Origin: Fidelibacterota bacterium
Lineage (GTDB): Bacteria > Fidelibacterota > UBA8477 > JABMPR01
Assembly (NCBI GenBank): GCA_018673925.1
Contig: JABHBL010000096.1
Coordinates: forward strand, 1-64,000
Direction of reading: 5' to 3'
DNA length: 64,000 nt
Under the pieces are notes generated by a model. It was not told where the DNA came from. It worked only from the letters and a program-made list of their open reading frames with translations, and searched no databases. This document shows, piece after piece, positions 43,607 through 51,633 of the stretch; position 1 is the stretch's first letter; each line of letters begins with the position of its first letter. The position numbers and the translations under genes are program-made.

Positions 43607-46465
43607 ATGAAAAGATCGTGGATAGAAAAATTTGCCGAGGGTATCCGACTCATTCCGAGGATTTCTCAGCACGAAGATGCCTCTGAAGCATATGCTCTGG
43701 AGGGACCGCGTCCCCTCTACAAATATCCTAAACCAGAAGAATGGGATAATTTTGTAGAGCTGGATCCTCAAGCCTGGCCAGTGAAAAAGGAACGTCGATA
43801 TAGCATCGTTCCCACGACCTGCTTTAACTGTGAATCTGCCTGTGGCTTGCTAGCCTATATTGATAAAGGTGATGATAAAATCCGCAAATTCGAGGGAAAC
43901 CCTCATCATCCAGGCTCGCGTGGAAGAAATTGCGCCAAAGGTCCAGCCACCATCAATCAGGTCAAGGACACCGAACGCATTCTTTATCCCCTCAAGCGAG
44001 TGGGTGAACGTGGAGCTGGTGACTGGGAACAGATCTCCTGGGATCAGGCTCTTGATGAAATCGGTGCCAAAATCCAAAAATCTTTAAAGGCAGAACGACG
44101 AGATAAAGTGGTTTACCATGTGGGTCGACCTGGTCATGAAGGTTACATGGAACGTGTTCTAAAGGCCTGGGGTGTGGATGGTCACAACTCCCATACCAAT
44201 ATTTGTTCAGCAGGAGCTAGAGCAGGATATGCCATGTGGCATAAATATGATCGACCTTCACCAGATCATACCAATGCCAAGGTGATTCTCCTGGCCAGCT
44301 CTCACCTGGAAACCGGTCATTATTTTAATCCACATGCTCAACGCATCATGGAAGGCAAGATGAAGGGTGCCAAGCTTATTGTCATGGATCCCCGTCTCTC
44401 AAATACAGCCTCCCACGCTGATTATTGGATGCCAACCTATCCAGGGTCTGAAGCCGCTGTTTTTCTGGCAATGGCCAAGATCATCCTGGAAGAGGGTCTC
44501 TATGATAGAGAATACATTGAAACCTGGGTAAATTGGGATGAGTATCTGAAAGCAGTTCACCCCGATGCACCGCACACTTTTGAAACCTTTATTGAAAAAA
44601 CCATTGAAGCTTATGCTGAATTCACACCAGAATATGCAGCAAAGGAAGCAGGGATTGAAGCTTCACAGATTGTAGAAGTTGCCCATGTTGTGGCCTCAGC
44701 AGGATCACAGCTTTCCACCCATGTCTGGCGTGGTGCTTCCATTGGTAATCTTGGTGGCTGGCAAGTCTCACGGACGCTGCATTTTCTGAATGTTCTGACA
44801 GGCTCAGTGGGAACCCCTGGTGGAACCTCGCCCAGTGCCTGGAATAAATTTCACCCTGAATTCTTTGATGTGCCCCCAGGTCCTCCGGTCTGGAACGAGC
44901 TACATTTTCCCAAGGAATACACCCTGAATCATTTTGAAATGAGTCAGATTCTACCTCACCTCATCAAAGATGGTCGAGGTTCAATGGATGTGTATTTCAC
45001 AAGAGTATTTAATCCTGTCTGGACCTATCCAGATGGTTTTTCATGGATTGAAATGCTTTCTAACCATGAATCCGTTGGTTGTCATATTGCTCTCACTCCT
45101 ACCTGGAATGAAACGGCCTTTTTTGCCGATTATGTCTTACCCATGGGTCATGGACCTGAGCGTCATGATATCAATTCATATGAAACCCATTCCGGGATGT
45201 GGATCGCCTTCCGTCAACCCGTATTGCGGGAAAAGGCGCGACGTGATGGTAAAGAAGTCAAATTCACCTATGAAGTGAATCCTGGTGAAGTTTGGGAAGA
45301 GGATGAATTCTGGATTGAATTATCCTGGCGGATCGATAAGGATGATGATCTGGGGATCCGCAAACACTTCATGAGTCCCTACCGTGACGGTGAAAAAATA
45401 ACCATTGATGAGTATTACCAGTACATTTTTGAACACACTGAAGGTCTCAAAGAAACTGCCGCAGAAGAAGGTCTCACAGCGCTCGATTATATGCGCAAGT
45501 ATGGTGCCTTTAATGTGGTTCCAAGTCTGTACTCAAAGAACAAGACTGAAATGTCAACCGAAGCTCAGTCAGGAACCACTGTTAATGAAAATGGCAGTGT
45601 GTATAAAGATGGTGAGATTGTAGGTGTTGAAGACAAGGGCGTCAAATACAGCGGCTTCCCCACACCTTCAAAGAAGCAGGAATTCTATTCTCAGACCACA
45701 GCTGATTTTGGTTATCCTGATCAAGCTATTCCTGGTTATATCAAATCCCATGTCCACCGCGATCATATGGATGAAAGCCGTCATGAATGTGTACTTCTGC
45801 CCAACTTCAGATTACCAACCCATATCCATTCTCGTTCTGCTAATGCCAAATGGTTGACAGAAATCGCCCATAGGAATCCTATCTGGATCAACACGCTGGA
45901 TGCTGATAAGCTTGGCGTGAAAACTGGGGAGCTCTTAAAAATCGAGACAGAGATTGGCTGGTTTGTAGACAAGGTCTGGGTCACTGAGGCCATCAAGCCC
46001 AGTGTTGTGGCTTGTTCACACCACATTGGACGCTGGCGTCGTAAACAGGATCAGGGCAATAAGTTCATGACCAATACGGTGAACATCAGCAACGAGGGTC
46101 AAGGCAAGTGGCGCATGGAAACCACTAGAGGTGTTGAACCCTGGAAAACCAGCGATCCTGATACTCAGAGGGTTTGGTGGCGTGATGGAGGTGTTCATCA
46201 GAATATCACCCATGCTGTGCAACCTGATCCAGTATCCGGTGCCCATTGTTGGCTCCAGAAAGTGGCTATTTCCAAACCAAAAGATGGTGAAAAGTACGGT
46301 GATGTCTTTGTAGATACTGAGAAATCATTTGCTCACTTCAAAAAATGGAATGGATGGGCGAAAGAACGTGAAACGCATCCTGATGGTTTGAGAAGACCAC
46401 TATGGATGGGTCGACCACTGGCACCAAGCAAGGAACTCTTTTATCTGAAAAAGGAAGAGAGTTGA
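43607..46465 (+). CDS. Molybdopterin oxidoreductase, Soe/Psr/Phs-like catalytic subunit
   Basis: This 952-residue protein of the DMSO-reductase superfamily binds one [4Fe-4S] cluster (CFNCESACGLLAY ... GRNCAKGPATI) and bis-MGD. The probable Mo-ligand cysteine is in HTNICSAGARAGYAMW. Other landmarks are ASSHLETGHYFNPHAQRI, VMDPRLSNTASHADYWMP and the C-terminal dinucleotide-binding barrel (LPNFRLPTHIHSRSANAKWL). No Tat signal is present (MKRSWIEKFAEGIRL), which favours a cytoplasmic sulfite- or sulfane-oxidising role over a periplasmic polysulfide reductase. The substrate cannot be fixed from sequence alone. The upstream persulfide genes make sulfite oxidation to sulfate at the quinone pool my preferred reading. 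Confidence 0.88.
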   Translation: MKRSWIEKFAEGIRLIPRISQHEDASEAYALEGPRPLYKYPKPEEWDNFVELDPQAWPVKKERRYSIVPTTCFNCESACGLLAYIDKGDDKIRKFEGNPHHPGSRGRNCAKGPATINQVKDTERILYPLKRVGERGAGDWEQISWDQALDEIGAKIQKSLKAERRDKVVYHVGRPGHEGYMERVLKAWGVDGHNSHTNICSAGARAGYAMWHKYDRPSPDHTNAKVILLASSHLETGHYFNPHAQRIMEGKMKGAKLIVMDPRLSNTASHADYWMPTYPGSEAAVFLAMAKIILEEGLYDREYIETWVNWDEYLKAVHPDAPHTFETFIEKTIEAYAEFTPEYAAKEAGIEASQIVEVAHVVASAGSQLSTHVWRGASIGNLGGWQVSRTLHFLNVLTGSVGTPGGTSPSAWNKFHPEFFDVPPGPPVWNELHFPKEYTLNHFEMSQILPHLIKDGRGSMDVYFTRVFNPVWTYPDGFSWIEMLSNHESVGCHIALTPTWNETAFFADYVLPMGHGPERHDINSYETHSGMWIAFRQPVLREKARRDGKEVKFTYEVNPGEVWEEDEFWIELSWRIDKDDDLGIRKHFMSPYRDGEKITIDEYYQYIFEHTEGLKETAAEEGLTALDYMRKYGAFNVVPSLYSKNKTEMSTEAQSGTTVNENGSVYKDGEIVGVEDKGVKYSGFPTPSKKQEFYSQTTADFGYPDQAIPGYIKSHVHRDHMDESRHECVLLPNFRLPTHIHSRSANAKWLTEIAHRNPIWINTLDADKLGVKTGELLKIETEIGWFVDKVWVTEAIKPSVVACSHHIGRWRRKQDQGNKFMTNTVNISNEGQGKWRMETTRGVEPWKTSDPDTQRVWWRDGGVHQNITHAVQPDPVSGAHCWLQKVAISKPKDGEKYGDVFVDTEKSFAHFKKWNGWAKERETHPDGLRRPLWMGRPLAPSKELFYLKKEES

Positions 46466-46560
46466 CCAAATCTGAGGAACAACGATAAGTTGTTTCAATC
46501 CCATTTGCCAAAGGTCATATTGAACTTCCTCGGAATAATCCGAGACCTCAGGGGATTGTA

Positions 46561-47961
46561 GTGAATTCATACATTGATATCCTGTTTTGGATACGTCAGA
46601 AAAAGTGGCTGTTGATTGCCATGGTGTACGGCATGTGCATGCATCATTTCGTAACGCCCCCAACTGATCTGAATCCAGCCGCTTTTGATGCTCTTATAAT
46701 CATCTCAATGGCGTTGATCCTCATTGTGACTGAACCCTTGCCCCTTCCTGCCATAGCCATGTTTATGCTATTTATGCAGGTGGTTCTTGGGATAGATACA
46801 GCCAATAATGTGGCTTCGTCGTTTATGAACGATGCTGTATTCTTTATTATGGGTTCTCTCATGTTGGCAGTAGCCATTGTGAGTCAGGGGCTGGATAAAC
46901 GGCTGGCCCTTGGGATTATCACCTTGACGGGACATAAAACCTGGCGGATTGTTGCTGGATTCACAGCGATTTCAGCTATCCTGGCCTCGTTTATTGGCGA
47001 ACATACCGTCGCAGCTATGATGATGCCGGTGGGATTAACCCTGGTGAGATATGCCCATAAGGATCCCAGAAAAGTGGCGGGATTAACTGCCGCACTACTT
47101 TTCTCAATTGCCTATGGTGCGACTATTGGATCTATTGGAACGCCCTCTGGTGGTGGCCGTAATGTAATCATGATGAATTACTGGGCTGAATTTGGAGCTG
47201 GATCTGTGACTTACCTGGAATGGATCAAGTATGTCTATCCCATGGTATTGTTCCAAATACCATTTACAGTTATCATTCTACTCTGGACCTTTAAACCAGA
47301 ACATAGCAATCTGGATAGCGCTGTACGTAAACTGGTTGTCGATGTGGCCCGGGCGGGCAAGATCAAAGGTCGCGAATGGTTAGCAATTATTCTTTTTATT
47401 CTGGTGTTTCTTGGCTGGGTCTTTCTCAGTGAGGATTTTGGATTGGGGATTATCGCTCTCCTCGGTGTTTTCCTGTATCTCTCTTTTGGATTGGTTGAAT
47501 GGCAAGAACTCAACCGTAAAACCAACTGGGGTGTCATACTTCTTTTTGGCGCTGCCATTTCCATCGGTATTCAGATGAACCAAACCGGTGCCGCAGAGTG
47601 GATTGCCCATGTCATCATTACCAATCTGGGTAGAGTTATCGATAACCCTGCAATACTTCAAGGAAGTGTCTCCGTGCTTCTCACCGGTGTTATGTCAAAT
47701 ATTTTGAGCAGCTCTGCCACAGTGGCTGTTGTAGGTCCTATTGTCCTTGACCTGGGTGGGGATCAAATTCTTATCGGGTTTGCTACAGCAATAGCCTCTG
47801 CCTTTGGTTATTTCACAGCCGTAGCAGCTCCAGCTTGTACCATTATCTATTCAAGCGGGCTGGTAAAATCAAAAGACTTTCTCAGAGCTGGTTGGAAAAT
47901 GGGCGTTTTATCCCTTGTTAGCCTGCTTGGATTATCCTTATTATGGTGGCCACTATTATGA
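46561..47961 (+). CDS. SLC13/DASS-family anion transporter, first copy
   Basis: This 466-residue membrane protein has about 11-12 helices and the two pseudo-repeats of the divalent-anion:sodium symporter family. Key loops are IGSIGTPSGGGRNVIMM, in the place of the first SNT motif, and NILSSSATVAVVGPIVLDLGG, in the place of the second. FFIMGSLMLAVAIVSQGLDKRLAL is also typical. The family carries sulfate, thiosulfate or dicarboxylates. In this operon sulfate or sulfite movement is likely but not shown. It lies 95 bases after the molybdoenzyme gene and overlaps the next gene (ATGA). Confidence 0.88.
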   Translation: MNSYIDILFWIRQKKWLLIAMVYGMCMHHFVTPPTDLNPAAFDALIIISMALILIVTEPLPLPAIAMFMLFMQVVLGIDTANNVASSFMNDAVFFIMGSLMLAVAIVSQGLDKRLALGIITLTGHKTWRIVAGFTAISAILASFIGEHTVAAMMMPVGLTLVRYAHKDPRKVAGLTAALLFSIAYGATIGSIGTPSGGGRNVIMMNYWAEFGAGSVTYLEWIKYVYPMVLFQIPFTVIILLWTFKPEHSNLDSAVRKLVVDVARAGKIKGREWLAIILFILVFLGWVFLSEDFGLGIIALLGVFLYLSFGLVEWQELNRKTNWGVILLFGAAISIGIQMNQTGAAEWIAHVIITNLGRVIDNPAILQGSVSVLLTGVMSNILSSSATVAVVGPIVLDLGGDQILIGFATAIASAFGYFTAVAAPACTIIYSSGLVKSKDFLRAGWKMGVLSLVSLLGLSLLWWPLL

Positions 47962-48878
47962 CAAACAAGAAAGTTCTATTCGACCCAAAATCTCTCAAGT
48001 TTCTCACTGCAGTAAGTAGTGCTGAATACTCAAAACCCACTTTGAAGATGGGAGCGCTCATTGCCTCTGTCTTTGATGCCAGTCATGGTGTGGTTTATGT
48101 CGGTGAAAGAGCCAGTGAATTTCATGGAAGTTCTGTTAATCTCACCCGCCAAAATTTGGACAACTGGAATATCATCCATCCTGGTTTGGAGGTGCTGGAA
48201 TGGGCCTTACAGGAACTTAAGACACTATCTCCAGATAATGAAGAGTTGGCAAAAATTCAATTCAATCCGGATCATGTCTATGAAGAAGATGGTCGTGTCC
48301 GTGTCATTTTACCTGATGATAAGGGCTGCCGCATCGAGCTCGTCCTTCGGGAAGGTGAGTTGGTTGATCAGTTGAGGAAGGAAATACAACTTGAGGGATA
48401 TGATCTCGCCATTATTGGTGGGAGTCAGAACAAACGCCATCTCGCTCACTCCATACTCCAGTATCTACCCTCTTCTATTTTTGTACTACAAAAATTTAAT
48501 CCCCGCAAGAAATATAAACTCTTGCTCCTGGTGGATGATTCAACGGCTACAGGTAAGACCATTGAGTGGGGAGCATTGATTGCCGAAAAATTGGGATGGC
48601 CTGTTCGAACTCTTACTGTTTCTAAAACTAAGCGGTTCGGAGCAGGGTATCAAGGTGCAGCAGATAAAGCCAAAGCATACTTTGATTCCAGAGGGATTGA
48701 AGTTGAACAATTTTTTCTCACTGGAGATCCTGTGAGAACTTTTGTGGAGTTTGCCGGTGATAATCATTTTGTCATCATGGGTGCCTCGACATTGAATCCT
48801 GTGAAGCAATTTCTGTTTGGAAGCAAGCCCATCAAGACACTTGAACAAACTGATGTCCCGATTCTGATCGTCCGATAA
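47958..48878 (+). CDS. Universal stress protein, two-domain
   Basis: The start is the ATG at 47958 in an ATGA overlap with the transporter stop codon (306 residues). The C-terminal half is a clear UspA domain: KLLLLVDDSTATGKTIEWGALIAEKLG, GDPVRTFVEFAGDNHFVIMGAS, and the nucleotide loop GASTLNPVKQFLFGSKPIKTLEQTDVPILIV (shown as overlapping pieces). The N-terminal half is less conserved but has a similar length and ends in SSIFVLQKF, suggesting a diverged second Usp unit. Placed between two near-identical transporters, it may regulate them, as Usp-type domains do for some cation and anion transporters. Confidence 0.8.
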   Translation: MTNKKVLFDPKSLKFLTAVSSAEYSKPTLKMGALIASVFDASHGVVYVGERASEFHGSSVNLTRQNLDNWNIIHPGLEVLEWALQELKTLSPDNEELAKIQFNPDHVYEEDGRVRVILPDDKGCRIELVLREGELVDQLRKEIQLEGYDLAIIGGSQNKRHLAHSILQYLPSSIFVLQKFNPRKKYKLLLLVDDSTATGKTIEWGALIAEKLGWPVRTLTVSKTKRFGAGYQGAADKAKAYFDSRGIEVEQFFLTGDPVRTFVEFAGDNHFVIMGASTLNPVKQFLFGSKPIKTLEQTDVPILIVR

Positions 48879-48891
48879 CAGGACTTCTCCA

Positions 48892-50295
48892 ATGCATATC
48901 TCCGCTGACATGCTATTTTGGATCCAACAGAAACGTTGGCTCCTGATCGCACTGGCAATTGGAGCCATCCTTTATTTTTTTGTTCCACATCCTCAATCTC
49001 TTGGTCAAGATGGTTATCATATTCTCATCATCATTTTGATGACCCTCATACTTATCCTGAAAGAACCCATACCACTTCCAGCCATTGCGCTTCAGCTAAT
49101 TTTCTGGCAAGTCATTATCGGAGGCAGCACAGCCAATGAGGTCGGTGGCTATTTTATGAACGATGCGGTTTTCTTTATCATGGGATCTCTTATGTTGGCT
49201 GTAGCCATCGTAAGTCAGGGTCTGGATAAACGACTTGCTCTGGGAATCATCCGTCTTACTGGCAACAAAACCTGGAGAATTGTGGCTGGTTTCACCGCCA
49301 TCTCGGCGATTCTTTCTAGCTTTGTTGGTCCCCATATGGTGACTGCCATGATGCTTCCTGTCGCCCTAACACTGATTCGATATACCTCCAAAAAGGGACA
49401 GTCAAACACAGGTCTTATTGCGGCTCTACTCTTTTCCATAGCGTATGGAGCAACCATTGGATCCATCGGAACACCCAGTGGTGGTGGGCGCAATGTGATT
49501 ATGATGAATTACTGGGCCGAATTTGGATCTGGCAGTCTTAGCTATATTGAATGGATGAAAATGGTTTACCCCATGGTACTGATTGAGATCCCCATTACAA
49601 CCTTCATCATATTAAAGACCTTCCCACCTGAATTGAAGGTGTTGGATACCGCCGTTCGACATCTTTCAGTGGAAGTGGCTCATGCTGGGAAGATGTCCTG
49701 GAAAGAAATCTCCTCTCTCGGTCTATTTGCAGCTGTTCTGTATGGCTGGATCGCTTTAAGTGAAGTTTATGGATTAGGGAGTATCGCACTAATGGGGATT
49801 TTTCTCTATTTAACCTTTGGCCTGGTTTCATGGAAGGAGCTTAGCAGAGGGGTCAACTGGGGAGTGATTCTATTATTTGGGGCGACTATATCAATTGGTG
49901 TTCAGATGAAAAATACTGGAGGAGCTGCCTGGTTGGCTGAGGGTAGTGTTAATTTTCTGCAGAATTTGATCCCCAATATTGATACCCTGCGAGCTGTCGT
50001 TTCCGTAGGATTGAGTGGGGTGTTATCAAATCTATTGAGCAGTTCGGCAACGGTGGCAGTGGTAGGACCTGTTGTCCTTAATCTCGGGGGTGATCCTATC
50101 CTCCTTGGTCTGGCATCGGTTATATCCTCAGCCTTTGGTTATTTCACAGCGGTGGCCGCACCGGCTTGCACCATCATTTATTCCAGTGGGCTGGTCAAAG
50201 CACCTGACTTTCTGCGCGCCGGCTGGAAGATGGCGATAATGTCCGTCATTTCCCTGGCTCTGGTGGCTCTGGTTTGGTGGCCACTTTTTCAATAG
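48892..50295 (+). CDS. SLC13/DASS-family anion transporter, second copy
   Basis: This 467-residue paralogue of the transporter at 46561 has most helices nearly identical, including FFIMGSLMLAVAIVSQGLDKRLALGI and the GTPSGGGRNVIMMNYWAEFG loop. Differences concentrate in the N-terminus and in the residues around the central loop (FVGPHMVTAMMLPVAL against FIGEHTVAAMMMPVGL). It starts 14 bases after the Usp gene, so all three are one transcript. Duplicated symporters could divide import and export, or two anions. Confidence 0.88.
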   Translation: MHISADMLFWIQQKRWLLIALAIGAILYFFVPHPQSLGQDGYHILIIILMTLILILKEPIPLPAIALQLIFWQVIIGGSTANEVGGYFMNDAVFFIMGSLMLAVAIVSQGLDKRLALGIIRLTGNKTWRIVAGFTAISAILSSFVGPHMVTAMMLPVALTLIRYTSKKGQSNTGLIAALLFSIAYGATIGSIGTPSGGGRNVIMMNYWAEFGSGSLSYIEWMKMVYPMVLIEIPITTFIILKTFPPELKVLDTAVRHLSVEVAHAGKMSWKEISSLGLFAAVLYGWIALSEVYGLGSIALMGIFLYLTFGLVSWKELSRGVNWGVILLFGATISIGVQMKNTGGAAWLAEGSVNFLQNLIPNIDTLRAVVSVGLSGVLSNLLSSSATVAVVGPVVLNLGGDPILLGLASVISSAFGYFTAVAAPACTIIYSSGLVKAPDFLRAGWKMAIMSVISLALVALVWWPLFQ

Positions 50296-50332
50296 ACAAT
50301 TTCCCATCAATAACACCAGAAAATTCAGTTAA

Positions 50333-50403
50333 GTCATCCCGAGCGGAGTCGAGGGAGGTGATAATTCATTTAATTGGTATCCCTCGACTCCGCTCGGGAT
50401 GAC
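50333..50403. repeat. Perfect 24-bp inverted repeat pair
   Basis: The left arm (50333-50356) begins GTCATCCCGAGC. The right arm (50380-50403) is its exact complement, ending GCTCGGGATGAC. The spacer is 23 bases, AT-rich and unlike the other copy's spacer. The unit sits between the second transporter and the FAD enzyme gene and could fold into a long stem. Confidence 0.9.
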
Positions 50404-50483
50404 GAATATGGCTTCCCTGGTATTCAAAATATCTGCTTTTAAAGCTGTTCGTTAATACCTGATCAAAGAGTTATCTTTCGCCT

Positions 50484-51602
50484 ATGCAAAACTATGATGT
50501 GATCGTACTGGGAGCCGGTATTAACGGTTGTGGTATTGCCGAAAAATTGGCTCAATCTGGCAAACGGGTTTTGCTCCTTGATAAGGAGGGTGTAGGTCAG
50601 GGAACTTCCTCAAAATCTTCACGGCTCATTCATGGTGGCTTACGTTATCTGGAAACAGGTCAAATTCACCTCGTCTATGAAGCGCTCCATGATCGGCAAC
50701 GACTTATAACCAAATATCCGGATCTGGTGGAGCCCAGGCGGTTTATTCTACCTATATATAAAAGTAGCCCCAGACCAGCATGGATGATTAGAATTGGTTT
50801 GTGGATGTATGATCTTCTCTCTGGCTCTCGCAAAGTTGGACACTCTAAAACAGAGGATATCTCGGAATTTAAATCAGATTTTCCAGCTTTCATTGAGGAC
50901 GGACTCAATTCGGTGCTCTCCTACGTTGATGCCAAGACCCATGATCGTGAATTGACTCGCAGAGTCGCCGATGATTTTCAGAAGTTGGGGGGGACGGTCA
51001 TCGTTCATTGTGAAATTCAGAGTATCAAATCAAACGATGAACACTTTGAACTGTATTCAAGTACTGGAGATTTCTTCGCCCCCATACTGGTGAATGCCAC
51101 TGGTCCCTGGCTCAATGAAGTCAACGAGAAATTTGATTTTCCCGCCCGTTTTCAAATCCGCAAAGTGAGTGGGATTCATCTGATCTTTGATGGTCTCATC
51201 GTGCCAGAGCTCATGTTTATGCAAACCAAAGAAAAAAGAATTTTCTTCATTATTCCGGAGCCTGAAAATGACCAGACCCTCATCGGTACCACCGAACGTG
51301 AGGAAGACTGTGAGATGGATGACCTCCACGCTCAGGAAAGTGACATACAGTATTTACTGGATCAGGTGAATGCCTATCTCAAGCCCGATCATCAATTTCA
51401 GAGGAAAGATGTACGCGATATATATATTGGTGTAAGACCTCTTGTCCGTCGTAAAGGTGACGTCACGGATGTCAGCCGTGAATACAAACTGGATTTGCAT
51501 ACAAAGGGGAATACCAAATTACTCCATATTTTTGGTGGTAAACTCACCACCTACCTGTCACTGGCTGAGAGAGTGGCTGATGTGTTAAAGATCAAGAATT
51601 AG
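50484..51602 (+). CDS. Short GlpD-like FAD-dependent oxidoreductase
   Basis: This 372-residue protein has the N-terminal FAD fold VIVLGAGINGCGIAEKLAQSG with RLIHGGLRYLETG, the signature of aerobic glycerol-3-phosphate dehydrogenase. NATGPWLNEV, DRELTRRVADDFQKLGG, IGVRPLVRRKG and FGGKLTTYLSLAERV also fit. Classical GlpD has about 500 residues with a helical C-terminal domain, which is missing here; the frame ends shortly after the last FAD-binding motif. It probably oxidises glycerol 3-phosphate or a related alpha-hydroxy substrate with electrons to quinone. It precedes the acylase gene by 31 bases. Confidence 0.82.
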   Translation: MQNYDVIVLGAGINGCGIAEKLAQSGKRVLLLDKEGVGQGTSSKSSRLIHGGLRYLETGQIHLVYEALHDRQRLITKYPDLVEPRRFILPIYKSSPRPAWMIRIGLWMYDLLSGSRKVGHSKTEDISEFKSDFPAFIEDGLNSVLSYVDAKTHDRELTRRVADDFQKLGGTVIVHCEIQSIKSNDEHFELYSSTGDFFAPILVNATGPWLNEVNEKFDFPARFQIRKVSGIHLIFDGLIVPELMFMQTKEKRIFFIIPEPENDQTLIGTTEREEDCEMDDLHAQESDIQYLLDQVNAYLKPDHQFQRKDVRDIYIGVRPLVRRKGDVTDVSREYKLDLHTKGNTKLLHIFGGKLTTYLSLAERVADVLKIKN

Positions 51603-51633
51603 TCTGTTTATATAACCTGCTGAAGGGGGCTTT

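Noticed and set aside
43607-46465. Formate dehydrogenase or nitrate reductase
   Set aside because: The Mo-ligand region (NICSAG) and the FeS/NrfD partner fit the sulfur-type Psr/Phs/Soe group, and no FdhE, NarJ or haem subunit genes are nearby.
50333-50403. CRISPR or attachment site
   Set aside because: There is one inverted pair, not direct repeats with regular spacers, and no cas or integrase gene is present in the window.
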